Shown: piece after piece, positions 42,601 through 52,006 of the stretch
Layout: each line of letters opens with the position of its first letter
Numbering within the stretch: the first letter of the stretch is position 1
Assembly (NCBI RefSeq): GCF_001646655.1
Contig: NZ_LPZN01000044.1
Span: 124,001 to 188,000, forward strand
Reading direction: 5' to 3'
DNA: 64,000 nt
Source of the DNA: Rhodococcus gordoniae
Lineage (GTDB): Bacteria > Actinomycetota > Actinomycetes > Mycobacteriales > Mycobacteriaceae
The notes under the pieces: generated by a model
The model's database searches: none
Told to the model about the DNA's origin: nothing
What the model saw: the letters and a program-made list of their open reading frames with translations, nothing else
Made by a program: the position numbers and the translations under genes

Positions 42601-43985
42601 CGGGAGTACACCGCCGAGCCGTCGTCGCCGGTGTCCTTGGCGATCCGTCGCGCCAGATACAACCCTTCGAGGGCGAGTTCCACTGCCGCAGCGCGACTTC
42701 CGGTGTCGGTGGCGCCGAGCCGTTCGGCGACGGCATCGAGCACAGGCAGTTCGGGGAGTTCGTCGAGCAGCACCTTCGCGGTGATCCGCTCACCGGTGAC
42801 CACCGGCTCGCCCTGCTCGACGGCGGCGACCAGCGGCCCGAGATCTACGCCCGCGAGTCGCGAACGGGCCGTTTCGGCCGTCGCGCGCCGGAGGAGATGA
42901 TCGAGGATCTCGAATTCCCTTCCTTCCTCGCCGGATTCGAACTCGACCTTGCCTCGGAGCACCTCCACGACGGTGCCGAGATCGACGGGACGCGCGACCG
43001 GATCGTCCTCGCCGAGGACCGCACCGCGATGCAGGGCCGCAGCCGAGACGGTCTCGGCGCCGGCGACGGCGAACCGTGCAGAGACACCCGACCGCTGGTC
43101 GACGGACGTCGATTCGCGCAGCAGCCGGGTGAACCGCGCCAGGATCTCGAGCAGATAGTCGGGGACGCGCGCCTGCAGGTGCGCCTCCTGCTCGATGACG
43201 GCGATCTCGTCCTCGAGCCGCGTCGGATAGTGCGTGCGGATCTCCGCTCCGAAGCGGTCCTTGAGCGGAGTGATGATGCGGCCGCGATTCGTGTAGTCCT
43301 CGGGGTTCGCACTCGCCACGAGCAACACGTCGAGGGGCAGGCGCAACGTGTAACCGCGGACCTGGATGTCGCGTTCCTCCATGACGTTGAGCAGCGACAC
43401 CTGGATGCGTTCGGCCAGGTCGGGCAGTTCGTTGACGGCGACGATGCCGCGGTGGGCGCGGGGCACGAGACCGAAGTGGATCGTCTCGGGATCGCCGAGG
43501 CTGCGCCCCTCGGCGACCTTCACGGGGTCGACGTCGCCGACGAGGTCGGCGACCGAGGTGTCGGGCGTCGCGAGCTTCTCGGCGTACCGCTCGCTGCGGT
43601 GCCGCCACGCGACGGGCAGGTCGTCACCGAGTTCGGCGGCCCGGCGGATCGACGCCGGGGTGATGGGCTCGTAGGGATGCTCGCCGAGCTCCGAACCGGC
43701 GACGACCGGGGTCCATTCGTCGAGCAGCAGCGGCAGGGTGCGTAGCAGGCGGGTCTTGCCCTGACCGCGTTCGCCGAGCAGGACCACGTCGTGACCGGCG
43801 ATGAGGGCGCGTTCGAGCTGCGGGACGACGGTGTCCTCGAAACCGAGGATGCCGGGCCACGGATCGGTACCGTCGCGCAGCGCGGCGAGCAGGTTGTGCC
43901 GGATCTCGTCCTTGACGGATCGTTGCACGTGGCCGGAGGCGCGGAGCTCGCCGACCGTGGAGGGGCGCGGTGTGGGTGACGTCAC
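42597..43985 (-). CDS. MoxR-like / magnesium chelatase-type AAA+ ATPase
   Basis: A 462-residue AAA+ ATPase with Walker A LLGERGQGKTRLL near residue 73, Walker B region GIVAVNELPDL, sensor VLLVASANPED and an arginine finger region LKDRFGAEIRTH. It is annotated in relatives as magnesium-chelatase-like (Rv0958) but no tetrapyrrole genes are near. The GTG at 43985 is chosen because it begins VTSPTPRPSTVGEL close to the conserved region; ATGs at 44021 and 44045 are alternatives. Translationally coupled to the VWA gene. Confidence 0.87.
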   Translation of the reverse strand: MTSPTPRPSTVGELRASGHVQRSVKDEIRHNLLAALRDGTDPWPGILGFEDTVVPQLERALIAGHDVVLLGERGQGKTRLLRTLPLLLDEWTPVVAGSELGEHPYEPITPASIRRAAELGDDLPVAWRHRSERYAEKLATPDTSVADLVGDVDPVKVAEGRSLGDPETIHFGLVPRAHRGIVAVNELPDLAERIQVSLLNVMEERDIQVRGYTLRLPLDVLLVASANPEDYTNRGRIITPLKDRFGAEIRTHYPTRLEDEIAVIEQEAHLQARVPDYLLEILARFTRLLRESTSVDQRSGVSARFAVAGAETVSAAALHRGAVLGEDDPVARPVDLGTVVEVLRGKVEFESGEEGREFEILDHLLRRATAETARSRLAGVDLGPLVAAVEQGEPVVTGERITAKVLLDELPELPVLDAVAERLGATDTGSRAAAVELALEGLYLARRIAKDTGDDGSAVYSR

Positions 43986-44058
43986 CTCACCCAAGGTACG
44001 ACCGAACCGTCGTTTCGGCATCCGTGATCCCCATGGTTCGGCCACCTACACTCGCCGC

Positions 44059-44688
44059 ATGGACACCTGGATCCTGGCGGCCCTGCTCGGGCTGGGACTC
44101 GCCGCCGCCACCGGGCTGCGTACCTTCCTGCCACTGCTGCTCCTGTCCGCCGCGGTGCACTTCGAACTCTTCGGTGTCGTCCTCAACGAATCCATGCAGT
44201 GGCTCGGGTCCACCTCGGCGCTCGTCGCCCTGGCGATCGCCACCGTCGTGGAGGTCGTCGCCGATCTCGTACCGCTCGTGGACAACGCCCTGTCCGCCGT
44301 CGGCACGGTCACTCGGCCGATCGCGGGTGCACTCGCGGCGTGGGCGGCCTTCGCGAGCCTCGATCCCGCGACGGCGGCGCTCGCCGGCATCGTCATCGGC
44401 GCCCCGACCGCCCTGGCGGTGAGCACGGCGCAGACGGGTACGCGGGTCGCGAGCACCGCGACCACAGCGGGTTTCGGCAATCCGGTGCTGTCGATCGTGG
44501 AGAGCGTCACCTCGTTCGTCACGTCGCTGATCTCGCTGCTCGCTCCCCTGCTCGTCGTCCCGCTCCTGGCCCTGTTCGGATGGCTCGGTGTACGGGGTTA
44601 CCGCCGGGTGCGCCGGGCCCGTGCGACACGCACGAAGCCGACGGCACACCCGGGCGCCCTCGATACGGGTCGACCCGGCGGTTTCTGA
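44059..44688 (+). CDS. DUF4126 membrane protein
   Basis: A 209-residue protein with five to six hydrophobic segments, beginning MDTWILAALLGLGLAAATGL, followed by RTFLPLLLLS, the family stretch EVVADLVPLVDNALS and a basic C-terminus. DUF4126 proteins are small membrane proteins of unknown function. It is divergent from the AAA ATPase gene and ends 12 bases before the hydrolase gene. Confidence 0.8.
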   Translation: MDTWILAALLGLGLAAATGLRTFLPLLLLSAAVHFELFGVVLNESMQWLGSTSALVALAIATVVEVVADLVPLVDNALSAVGTVTRPIAGALAAWAAFASLDPATAALAGIVIGAPTALAVSTAQTGTRVASTATTAGFGNPVLSIVESVTSFVTSLISLLAPLLVVPLLALFGWLGVRGYRRVRRARATRTKPTAHPGALDTGRPGGF

Positions 44689-44700
44689 TAGACACATGAC

Positions 44701-45666
44701 ATGTCGGACACCGAGATCACCTTTTCCAGCGGCGACGTCACCCTGCACGGCAGTGTGCGGGTACCCGTCTCCATGAGAGGTCCGGTGCCCGGCGTCCTGC
44801 TGCTCGCCGGCAGCGGCCCCACCGACCGTAACGGCGACAGCGCGCTGCTCCCGGGATCGATCGGCACGCTGCGTCACCTCGCCGACGTGCTCGAACGCCA
44901 CGGTTTCGCGAGCCTGCGGTACGACAAGCTCGGCAGCGGCACGACCGGCCTCGGCCCGTACAGCGTGGAGGACGTCGCCGATCTCGGCTTCTCGACGTTC
45001 ATCGACGCCGCCTCCGACGCACTCGCTTTTCTCGGCTCCCAGCGCGGAGTCGACGCGCAGCGTCTCTACGTCGTCGGGCACAGCGAAGGCGCGCTCATCG
45101 CGCTGTCGCTCGCACAGGACAACGACACCATCGCCGGCCTGGGCCTGCTCGAACCACTCGCCGTGCGCTTGCTCGACCTGCTGACCGCGCAGATCGACGC
45201 GCAGCTCGACGCCGTGGTCGCCGCCGGCCAGCTGCCGATTCAGATCGCCGACGAACTGCGGGTCGCGCTGACGGGGGCGGTCGAGTCGCTGCGCGCCGAC
45301 GGAACGCTCAGCGACGCCCTGCCCGAGCCGCTGCGCAACGCCGGTCTCGTGCCGACGAACGCGAAGGCGCTCGCCGAAGAGGACTCGCTCGACCCGCGGA
45401 TGCTCGCCGCGCAGGTCGCCGGCGACCTGCCGGTACTGACCAGCGTCTCCACGAAGGACATCCAGGTGCGGGTCGAGGACGTCGACGCCCTCGACGCGGC
45501 CCTCGTGCACACCCGCCTGACGTCACTGCGGATGACGCACACCAACCACGCACTCAAGGACATCGGCGACCAGGAGTCCACGGGCGCCGACTACATCGCG
45601 GATCTGCCCTATTCGGAGGAGTTCACCTCGGGCTTCGAGGCGTGGCTCGACAAGCTCGAGGACTGA
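44701..45666 (+). CDS. Alpha/beta hydrolase
   Basis: A 321-residue serine hydrolase: oxyanion loop LLLAGSGPTDRNGD, nucleophile elbow VVGHSEGALIALSL (Ser ~127), and a probable catalytic His in TNHALKD near the end. The GSGPTDRNG signature is typical of bacterial cinnamoyl-esterase-like acyl hydrolases. No signal peptide. Substrate unknown. Probably in one unit with the DUF4126 gene. Confidence 0.85.
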   Translation: MSDTEITFSSGDVTLHGSVRVPVSMRGPVPGVLLLAGSGPTDRNGDSALLPGSIGTLRHLADVLERHGFASLRYDKLGSGTTGLGPYSVEDVADLGFSTFIDAASDALAFLGSQRGVDAQRLYVVGHSEGALIALSLAQDNDTIAGLGLLEPLAVRLLDLLTAQIDAQLDAVVAAGQLPIQIADELRVALTGAVESLRADGTLSDALPEPLRNAGLVPTNAKALAEEDSLDPRMLAAQVAGDLPVLTSVSTKDIQVRVEDVDALDAALVHTRLTSLRMTHTNHALKDIGDQESTGADYIADLPYSEEFTSGFEAWLDKLED

Positions 45667-45763
45667 TCATCGGCGACGACGCGAAATAACAAATGTCCAT
45701 TCCGCGTTGTTCGTGTATGGTCTTCCGTTAACCCACTGGTTCACACGAGAAAGGTACGGTCCG

Positions 45764-45853
45764 ATGCGATACAAGCAGATGTACGTAGCCGGGTGTTCCG
45801 TACCGTTCTCGCACCTTTTCTTCCACTTCGCGGCGGAGCGATCCCGAGAATAG
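45764..45853 (+). CDS. Putative leader peptide, 29 residues
   Basis: ATG at 45764 follows GAGAAAGG at eight bases and encodes MRYKQMYVAGCSVPFS... with a phenylalanine-rich second half (HLFFHFAAERSRE). It starts inside the loop of stem A and stops in the loop between the arms of stem B, so a translating ribosome would open both. Codon use is less GC-biased than in neighbouring genes. No homolog recognised. Confidence 0.4.
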   Translation: MRYKQMYVAGCSVPFSHLFFHFAAERSRE

Positions 45854-45876
45854 AAGTCGGACGACGACTCGTTCTC

Positions 45877-45914
45877 GGGCACTCGGGGCACATGGCCCCG
45901 GGTGCCCTTTCTTT
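45877..45914 (+). terminator. Intrinsic terminator inside the leader
   Basis: A 13-bp stem with one G-U pair (GGGCACTCGGGGC with 45895-45907) and a 5-nt loop, followed by CCCTTTCTTTA. It is the clearest hairpin plus U-tract seen in the window, and it lies 60 bases before the next start codon. Confidence 0.85.
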
Positions 45915-45974
45915 ATCCCCGGCTCTTCATCCCGACCGCGACCCGTACAAGATCACCTCGACAGGAGAAACACC

Positions 45975-46217
45975 ATGAAACTGCGAATCGAATCCGGCGG
46001 CACCGTGTCGACCGAACTGCCCGACGACCTCACCGGTCACGCCATCACCATCGACCTGAGCCGGGTCGGCGGCACCGAGAGCGGCGCCGCATCGGCGGAT
46101 CTCATCCGTGAGCTGCTCGACCGTGGCGCGGCCAAGCTCGTCATCTCCGACGGCCGCGGCAAGCGCACCGTCGAACCCACCGCACACGACAACGGCACCC
46201 ACGCGCACGCCGCCTGA
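45975..46217 (+). CDS. Small protein of 80 residues, unknown
   Basis: ATG at 45975 follows ACAGGAGAAAC. The protein has a beta-alpha-beta pattern (MKLRIESGG, HAITIDLSRVGG, SADLIRELLDRGAAKLVI) loosely like a miniature STAS fold, then a charged His-containing tail (AHDNGTHAHAA). No family recognised. Preceded by the structured leader and convergent with purH, 40 bases apart. Confidence 0.65.
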   Translation: MKLRIESGGTVSTELPDDLTGHAITIDLSRVGGTESGAASADLIRELLDRGAAKLVISDGRGKRTVEPTAHDNGTHAHAA

Positions 46218-46257
46218 GCGACGGTGCGCGCGGGTGCCGCGCGTGGTGTGTTCGAAA

Positions 46258-47820
46258 CTAGTGCGCGAAGTGCCGCGCGCCCGTGAGGTACAGGGTCACG
46301 CCCGCCTCGCGAGCAGCCTCGATGACCTCGTTGTCGCGCACCGAGCCGCCCGGCTGCACGATCGCCTTCACTCCGGCCTCGGTGAGCACCTGCAGGCCGT
46401 CGGCGAACGGGAAGAAGGCATCCGACGCGGCCACCGACCCGGCGACCCGCTCACCCGCGCGGGTCACGGCGAGACGCGCCGAGTCGACACGGTTGACCTG
46501 ACCCATACCGACACCGACGGTCGCGCCGCCCGAGGCCAGCAGGATCGCGTTGGACTTCACGGCACGACATGCGCGCCAAGCGAATTCGAGGTCGCGCAGC
46601 GTGGCCTCGTCCGCGGCCTCACCGCACGCGAGCTGCCAGTTCGCAGTGGAGTCGCCGTCCGCGGTGAGCACGTCGCGTTCCTGCAGGAGCAGACCACCGG
46701 AGATCTGACGGATCTCGACCGGTGCCGACTGCGGCGAATCGGCGCGCAGGATGCGGATGTTCTTCTTGCGGGAGAGCACGTCGACGGCACCGTCGGCGTA
46801 CGACGGGGCGATGATCACCTCGGTGAAGATCTCGGCGACCTGCTCGGCCATCTCGACGCTCACCTCACGGTTCGCGGCGATGACGCCGCCGAAGGCCGAG
46901 ACCGGATCGCACTCGTGCGCGTTGCGGTGCGCGGTGGCGATGTCGTCGGCGATCGCGATGCCACACGGGTTGGCGTGCTTGATGATCGCGACGCACGGCT
47001 CGCTGTGGTCGTGCGCGGCGCGCCAGGCGGCGTCGGCGTCCTGATAGTTGTTGTAGGACATCTCCTTGCCGTGGAACTGCTCGGCCTGCGCGAGCCCCGG
47101 CTCGCCGGCCTCGTTCACGTACAGCGCCGCAGCCTGGTGCGGATTCTCGCCGTAGCGAAGGACATTCGCGCGGATCCAGGTCGCGCCGGTCCACGCCGGG
47201 AACTGCGACTCGTCGTTCTCGGGAGTCGCGTAGCCGCTGTTCATCCAGCTCGCCACCGCCACGTCGTAGGCGGCGGTGTGCTGGAAGGCCTGCGCGGCAA
47301 GGCGCTTGCGCTCCTCGAGGGTGAAACCGCCGCCCTCGACGGCGGCGAGCACGTCACCGTAGGCAGCCGGGTCGACGACCACCGCGACGGACGGATGGTT
47401 CTTCGCCGCGGCACGGACCATCGACGGGCCGCCGATGTCGATCTGCTCGACGCACTCGTCGGGGCTTGCACCCGAGGCGACCGTCTGGGTGAACGGGTAG
47501 AGGTTCACGACGACGAGCTCGAACGCCTCGATGCCGAGATCGGCGATCTGGTCGAGGTGGTCCTGCTTGCGGGTGTCGGCGAGGATGCCGGCATGCACGC
47601 GCGGGTGCAGGGTCTTCACCCGGCCTTCGAGGCACTCGGGGAAACCGGTCAGTTCCTCGACCTTCGTCACCGGCACGCCTGCGTCGGCGATGGTCTTTGC
47701 CGTGGAGCCGGTCGAGACCAGCTCGACTCCTGCCGCGTGGAGCCCTGTCGCCAGCTCCACCAGCCCGCTCTTGTCGTACACGCTGACCAGCGCGCGGCGC
47801 ACAGTCTTACGTTCGGTCAC
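46258..47820 (-). CDS. purH: Bifunctional AICAR formyltransferase / IMP cyclohydrolase
   Basis: A 520-residue enzyme for the last two steps of IMP synthesis. The N-terminal IMP cyclohydrolase domain begins [17 protein letters not shown] and contains [15 protein letters not shown]; the AICAR transformylase domain contains the [13 protein letters not shown] signature and [12 protein letters not shown], and ends in the GARHFAH typical of PurH. GTG start at 47820. It follows purN on the same strand, overlapping it by 14 bases. Confidence 0.97.
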   Translation of the reverse strand: MTERKTVRRALVSVYDKSGLVELATGLHAAGVELVSTGSTAKTIADAGVPVTKVEELTGFPECLEGRVKTLHPRVHAGILADTRKQDHLDQIADLGIEAFELVVVNLYPFTQTVASGASPDECVEQIDIGGPSMVRAAAKNHPSVAVVVDPAAYGDVLAAVEGGGFTLEERKRLAAQAFQHTAAYDVAVASWMNSGYATPENDESQFPAWTGATWIRANVLRYGENPHQAAALYVNEAGEPGLAQAEQFHGKEMSYNNYQDADAAWRAAHDHSEPCVAIIKHANPCGIAIADDIATAHRNAHECDPVSAFGGVIAANREVSVEMAEQVAEIFTEVIIAPSYADGAVDVLSRKKNIRILRADSPQSAPVEIRQISGGLLLQERDVLTADGDSTANWQLACGEAADEATLRDLEFAWRACRAVKSNAILLASGGATVGVGMGQVNRVDSARLAVTRAGERVAGSVAASDAFFPFADGLQVLTEAGVKAIVQPGGSVRDNEVIEAAREAGVTLYLTGARHFAH

Positions 47821-48454
47821 CGGGGATCACGGCCTTTCGTCCATCGGAAACAACTCCACGGGTGGCGACGGCGGCGACCACCTCGGCAAGCAACCGTCGC
47901 TCCACAACCTTGATGCGCTCGTGCAGGGTGTCCTCGTCGTCATCGTCGAGCACCTGCACCGCTTCCTGCGCGAGAATGGGCCCGGTGTCGATGCCTCCGT
48001 CGACGAGGTGCACCGTCGAACCGGTGACTTTGACGCCGTAGGCCAAGGCGTCGGCGACGGCGTGCGCGCCGGGGAACGACGGCAGCAGCGCGGGATGCGT
48101 GTTGATGATGCGACCGGCGAACCGGTCCAGGAACGCCGGGCCCAGGATCTTCATGAAGCCCGCGGACACCACGAGATCGGGTTCGTGGGCGGCGACCGCG
48201 TCGGTCAGCGCTCGGTCCCATGCGGCACGGTCCTCGAAGTCGCGCAGTGCGACGCGGAACGACCGGATCTCCTCGTCGGCCGCGTGCCCTTCCGCGGGGC
48301 ACTCGCGATCGACACCCACGGCGACGACCGTTGCGGGATATCCGTCTGTCCGAGTGGCCTCGAGCAACGAACGCAGCAGGCTGCCCGTACCCGAGGCGAG
48401 GACGACGAGCCGCGCCGGCGCGGTGGGCGGCAGCTGGTCACGCGAGGCAGTCAG
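47807..48454 (-). CDS. purN: Phosphoribosylglycinamide formyltransferase
   Basis: A 215-residue enzyme that formylates GAR in purine synthesis. Signatures: [16 protein letters not shown] at the phosphoribosyl site, [15 protein letters not shown], the catalytic [17 protein letters not shown] and [16 protein letters not shown]. No ATG or GTG in frame lies between the homology start and 48853; the best start is a CTG at 48454 (reading TASRDQLPP) six bases after AGGAG. The end overlaps purH by 14 bases, so both are made together. Confidence 0.93.
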   Translation of the reverse strand: MTASRDQLPPTAPARLVVLASGTGSLLRSLLEATRTDGYPATVVAVGVDRECPAEGHAADEEIRSFRVALRDFEDRAAWDRALTDAVAAHEPDLVVSAGFMKILGPAFLDRFAGRIINTHPALLPSFPGAHAVADALAYGVKVTGSTVHLVDGGIDTGPILAQEAVQVLDDDDEDTLHERIKVVERRLLAEVVAAVATRGVVSDGRKAVIPGDRT

Positions 48455-48509
48455 GGTCCACTCCTGTGAAGTCGAGGTGGGTCGGCCGATCGACCGGCCG
48501 TAGGAGAGC

Positions 48510-50138
48510 CTAGTCGGCGCCCTTGTCGGCCTTGTTCGCGACCTCCTCGTCGAGCTCGTCCTCCTCGACGATCTCGACGACCTCGGCGTCGATGACGCCC
48601 TCCGAATCCGTATCGGCGGCACCGTCCGAGTCCGGGTCGGTGTCGCTCTCCGAGACCGGCTCGTCGTCCGCCTCGGATGCACTGTCCTCGGCAGTGTCGC
48701 CGTCCTCGTCGGCCGCCGTGTCCTCGGCGGCAGGAGCCTCGGTCGCAGGAGCCTCGAGTGCAGGAGTGTCGGCTTCGGACGACTGGAGCTCTGCGTCGAC
48801 GTCATCCGCGTCCGCCGCGTCGTCCGCGTCCGCGTCGTCCGTGTCGTCCCCATCCGCTACGTCCGCTGTGCTCTCCGCGGTCTCCTCGTCGACCGCGGCG
48901 TCGGCCCGCAGCGCGGCCGCGGCCAGCCGCCCTTCGCGCCACATCAGCAGCTGGGCCGTGATGATGCCGAGCAGCCCCGACCACGCGAAGACGAGGATTC
49001 CGGCGAGCCACCAGTTGGCACCGACCACGCCGAAGACTCCGAGCGGGCCACCCGCGACCCAGGTCGCCAGCGCCGTGACGAGTCCGGCTCCCGCTGCGGC
49101 GGCGAGTACCGTCCATGCCGCGTCGGCGCTGCCGACCGGAACACCGTCGGCTTTCGCCTGCAGGGTCCGCTGGGCGGCGAAGCGGCCGAGCAGCGCACCG
49201 ATCGTCGCCGGAACGGCCAGCAGCACCGGCCAGAACGCCGCGGCCGGGCCGGAAGGGACCGCCGCGAGCACCGGCAGGGCCGGGAGGTCACCACCCGTCG
49301 CCTCGAACAGGCTCAGGTGGATGTCGCCGAAGTGCACGGTGCTGCCGGCGAGAACGGCGGCGGCTCCGATGACGACGTTGGGCAGATACAGGATCGACAT
49401 CACCGTCAGACCCAGCACGCCGGTCCAGTGGTCACCGCGCGCCAGCAGTTCGCCGACGACGTTCCACGACCACAGGAGCCCTGCCACGACCGCGACTCCA
49501 CCGGCCGCGAACATCCCGAGCAGCACCCGCAGCGCCGGACGGAACGCCAGCACGAGCCAGTCGGGCGCCGAATAGTACCGCACCACCGGCTTCCACACTC
49601 GGGACCCGATACCGATGAGCGCTGCGAGGAGGTAGATGCCGGTGACCCATGCCAGGGCGGCTGCGGCGTTCGGTGGCGTCACCGGCAGCACGCTCGCCGC
49701 GTCCTGGAGCACGATCAGCGACGCGGCGGTCACCAGGAGCGGACCCGCGAGGGTTGCGACGGTGATGCGGGAGACGTCCTGCCGGTCGAGGGCGTAGCCG
49801 CTGTTCTCGACGATCGCGTCGGCCGCCGATGCGCATCCGCGTGCGGCCTGCCAGAGCAGGATCGCCGTGGGCAGCAGCGGCAGCACGCCGAGGGACGTGC
49901 CGTCGATCGTGAGCGTCACCTGGTGCAGCGCGAGCCACGTTCCGGCGATCGCGGCGTAGATACCGGTGAGGTCGCTGTTGGCGACGACCATCGTCGTCAC
50001 CACGATCGTGGCCACGACGGCGAGCGTCACCGCCGGAACACGGGCCGCGGTACCGAGCAGGATGCGGAACCGCTCCGGGTCCAGGTGGTCGTCGTCGGGT
50101 GGAACGTGCCGGGTCGACCGGCCGAGCGTCGAAGTCAT
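48510..50138 (-). CDS. perM: PerM-like cell-division membrane protein (DUF6350)
   Basis: A 542-residue integral membrane protein with about nine to ten hydrophobic segments in residues 1-410 and a strongly acidic, low-complexity cytoplasmic tail (412-542, mostly Asp/Glu/Ala/Ser). It matches Rv0955/PerM by position between purN and the Rv0954-like gene. PerM stabilises FtsB and is required for division in low magnesium and for persistence in M. tuberculosis (family knowledge). The acidic tail is much longer than I would expect. Confidence 0.8.
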   Translation of the reverse strand: MTSTLGRSTRHVPPDDDHLDPERFRILLGTAARVPAVTLAVVATIVVTTMVVANSDLTGIYAAIAGTWLALHQVTLTIDGTSLGVLPLLPTAILLWQAARGCASAADAIVENSGYALDRQDVSRITVATLAGPLLVTAASLIVLQDAASVLPVTPPNAAAALAWVTGIYLLAALIGIGSRVWKPVVRYYSAPDWLVLAFRPALRVLLGMFAAGGVAVVAGLLWSWNVVGELLARGDHWTGVLGLTVMSILYLPNVVIGAAAVLAGSTVHFGDIHLSLFEATGGDLPALPVLAAVPSGPAAAFWPVLLAVPATIGALLGRFAAQRTLQAKADGVPVGSADAAWTVLAAAAGAGLVTALATWVAGGPLGVFGVVGANWWLAGILVFAWSGLLGIITAQLLMWREGRLAAAALRADAAVDEETAESTADVADGDDTDDADADDAADADDVDAELQSSEADTPALEAPATEAPAAEDTAADEDGDTAEDSASEADDEPVSESDTDPDSDGAADTDSEGVIDAEVVEIVEEDELDEEVANKADKGAD

Positions 50139-50187
50139 CGGGTCGAGAGTGTCACCGTCGCGGCGATCGTGGTGTCAGGCGCGCCGC

Positions 50188-51237
50188 TCACCGCTGGTCG
50201 TCCGGGGCGCGGAAGGCCTGCGTGGCGTCCTGGTCGCCGGTCGCGGAGGTGCCGGTCTCCTCGCGATGGTCCGTGCCCGTGGTGTGGGTCCCGGACTCGG
50301 TCCGGTCGGCCGGGGCGTCGGTGCGATCGGTCGATTCCGGCGTCGCGGGCGACTCCTGCACGGGGTACTGCTGTGTCGGCTGCGCGGCCGTGTACTGCTG
50401 TCCACCGGTGTACTGCTGCGCGCCCGAATAGGGCTGAGCGCCGTACTGCTGGGCACCGGGATACTGCGCTCCCCCGCCGTACTGCTGGCCACCCGGGAAC
50501 TGCTGCCCTCCGCCGTACTGCTGCGACCCCGGATACTGCTGCCCTCCGCCGTACTGCTGGGCACCGGAGTACTCCCCCGACGACCCCTGTTGCCCTGGAT
50601 ACGCCTGATGCCCCGGATGAGGCGCCTCGAACTGGGACTGCCCCCCGGCGACTCCCGGCTGCTGGGAGCCGTAACCCTGCGGCTGCCCGTAGCCCTGGGG
50701 TCCGTATCCCTGGGGCGCACCGAAGCCCTGCTGCTGAGCGGATCCCGGAGCACCACCCGATCCCGGGTACTGCCCGGCGGCCTGCTGCGATCCGAACGAG
50801 CCGCGGCCACCCGACCGCCCCGACACGAGGATGCCGAGACCGAACAGCAACGCCACGAGCGCCAGTGCGAACTGCAGGAAACCGAGAACGAGGATCGTCA
50901 CACCACCCCACGCGATTCCGGTGTCCTCGGGTAGGTGGAACAGCTGGAACAGCGACGTGACGAAACCGACGCCCGAGGCCGCGACGGCCACGGCACGCAG
51001 ATCCTGGCCGGGCAACAGCGACAGTGCGGCGCTCACACCACCGAAGAGCAGGAAGGCCAGGGGCACGACGGCGAAGCCGAAATCGAAGGAGGTGAGCGCC
51101 ACCTGGGAGCCGAAGGTGATGTTCACGAACGGGGTGAGGCCGAGCAGGAAGTTCACGGCACCGAGCACGGCCACTGCGAGTGGCAGCAGCAACGGCACCA
51201 CCTTGCTCTGGGCGGATGCGCCTGCGGGGAATGTCAT
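50188..51237 (-). CDS. Rv0954-like membrane protein with Q/G/Y-rich tail
   Basis: A 349-residue protein. Four membrane segments occupy residues ~12-135 (e.g. [20 protein letters not shown] and [17 protein letters not shown]). From ~142 onward it is a disordered tail with many repeats of [11 protein letters not shown] type, then a Thr/Glu/Asp-rich end. It resembles the 34-kDa antigen homolog Rv0954 (DUF5336). Low-complexity Q/G/Y tails can mediate weak multivalent contacts. Located directly upstream of perM, suggesting a shared envelope or division role. Confidence 0.8.
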   Translation of the reverse strand: MTFPAGASAQSKVVPLLLPLAVAVLGAVNFLLGLTPFVNITFGSQVALTSFDFGFAVVPLAFLLFGGVSAALSLLPGQDLRAVAVAASGVGFVTSLFQLFHLPEDTGIAWGGVTILVLGFLQFALALVALLFGLGILVSGRSGGRGSFGSQQAAGQYPGSGGAPGSAQQQGFGAPQGYGPQGYGQPQGYGSQQPGVAGGQSQFEAPHPGHQAYPGQQGSSGEYSGAQQYGGGQQYPGSQQYGGGQQFPGGQQYGGGAQYPGAQQYGAQPYSGAQQYTGGQQYTAAQPTQQYPVQESPATPESTDRTDAPADRTESGTHTTGTDHREETGTSATGDQDATQAFRAPDDQR

Positions 51238-51320
51238 CGATTCTCCTGCCGTCGGTCGGTGTGTGTCGGTTGCTCGTCCTGCAGTTACCAGCCTAGGGAC
51301 TACCCGAGAGAATGGGGCCC

Positions 51321-51944
51321 ATGCCGCACACTCTCGCCCCGGGTCCCGATGTCGTGGTCGAGACGGAGGTCAAGCACTCGCGCTTTCTTGCCGCGGTTCG
51401 CCGTGTCGACACGGCCGACGCCGCGCTCGCCTTCGTCGACGAACAACGCCGACTGTATCCCGATGCCCGACACCACTGCTGGGCGTTCGTGGTGGGCGAC
51501 GACCGGTCGATGCGCGCGGAGCGGTCGAGCGACGACGGCGAACCGGGCGGCACCGCCGGAATACCGATGCTGCAGGTCCTCCATCACCGGGATCTCGTGA
51601 ACGTCGCGGCGGTGGTGACCCGGTGGTTCGGTGGGATCAAGCTCGGCGCCGGCGGTCTGGTGCGCGCGTACTCGGGCGCGGTCGCCGCAGCGCTGGACGA
51701 GACTTCCCTCGTCGAGCGCCGGCAGCAGGAGAAGTTCACCCTCGCGATCGATCACGCCGAGGCGGGTCGCGTGGAGGCGGAACTGCGGGGACGGGGGGTC
51801 GCGGTGCTCGACGTCGCCTATGCGGACAGGGTGGTCCTCACTGTCGCGGGGCGCGAGCGCGGCGAACTGGAGGGCTGGGTGGCATCGCTGACGTCCGGTG
51901 CGGCCGAACTCGAACCCGCGGGTGTCGACTGGATCGACGCCTGA
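51321..51944 (+). CDS. YigZ/IMPACT-family protein
   Basis: A 207-residue protein of the UPF0029/IMPACT family, with the N-terminal signature [22 protein letters not shown] and the [12 protein letters not shown]...[19 protein letters not shown] core. A C-terminal DUF1949 ferredoxin-like domain follows. Relatives bind ribosomes or nucleic acids and modulate translation. ATG at 51321 is preferred over 51312, which is too close to the GAGAG ribosome binding site. Confidence 0.9.
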   Translation: MPHTLAPGPDVVVETEVKHSRFLAAVRRVDTADAALAFVDEQRRLYPDARHHCWAFVVGDDRSMRAERSSDDGEPGGTAGIPMLQVLHHRDLVNVAAVVTRWFGGIKLGAGGLVRAYSGAVAAALDETSLVERRQQEKFTLAIDHAEAGRVEAELRGRGVAVLDVAYADRVVLTVAGRERGELEGWVASLTSGAAELEPAGVDWIDA

Positions 51945-51949
51945 AACGC

Positions 51950-51993
51950 CCGTGCGCGTTTCCGGTAGCAACAGCTACCGGAAACGCGCACGG
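51950..51993. terminator. Bidirectional terminator between yigZ and sucD
   Basis: A perfect 20-bp stem (51950-51969 with 51974-51993) and AACA loop between convergent genes. Confidence 0.9.
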
Positions 51994-52006
51994 ACGGCGA
52001 AGCTGC

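Larger units (their letters stand above)
45746..45914 (+). ncRNA. Structured leader RNA, attenuator-like candidate
   Basis: Three stems occur in series: A, 45746-45759 with 45798-45811 (13 pairs, one mismatch); B, 45843-45850 with 45872-45879 plus an inner AGTCG/CGACT stem; and a terminator at 45877-45907 followed by TTTCTTT. Stem B shares three bases (45877-45879) with the terminator. CGAGAA/TTCTCG segments of A and B can also pair with each other. The element lies before an 80-residue ORF and holds a 29-codon frame. It may be an attenuator, a riboswitch-like element or a standalone sRNA; no known class was recognised. Confidence 0.5.

Noticed and set aside
45667-45891. 74-residue minus-strand frame opposite the structured leader
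   Set aside because: The plus-strand terminator and stem structures explain the region better, and the frame lacks an RBS and motif.
48523-49575. 350-residue plus-strand Ser/Ala-rich frame opposite perM
   Set aside because: It is a shadow of the acidic tail and membrane codons of perM; the composition is fully explained by the antisense gene.
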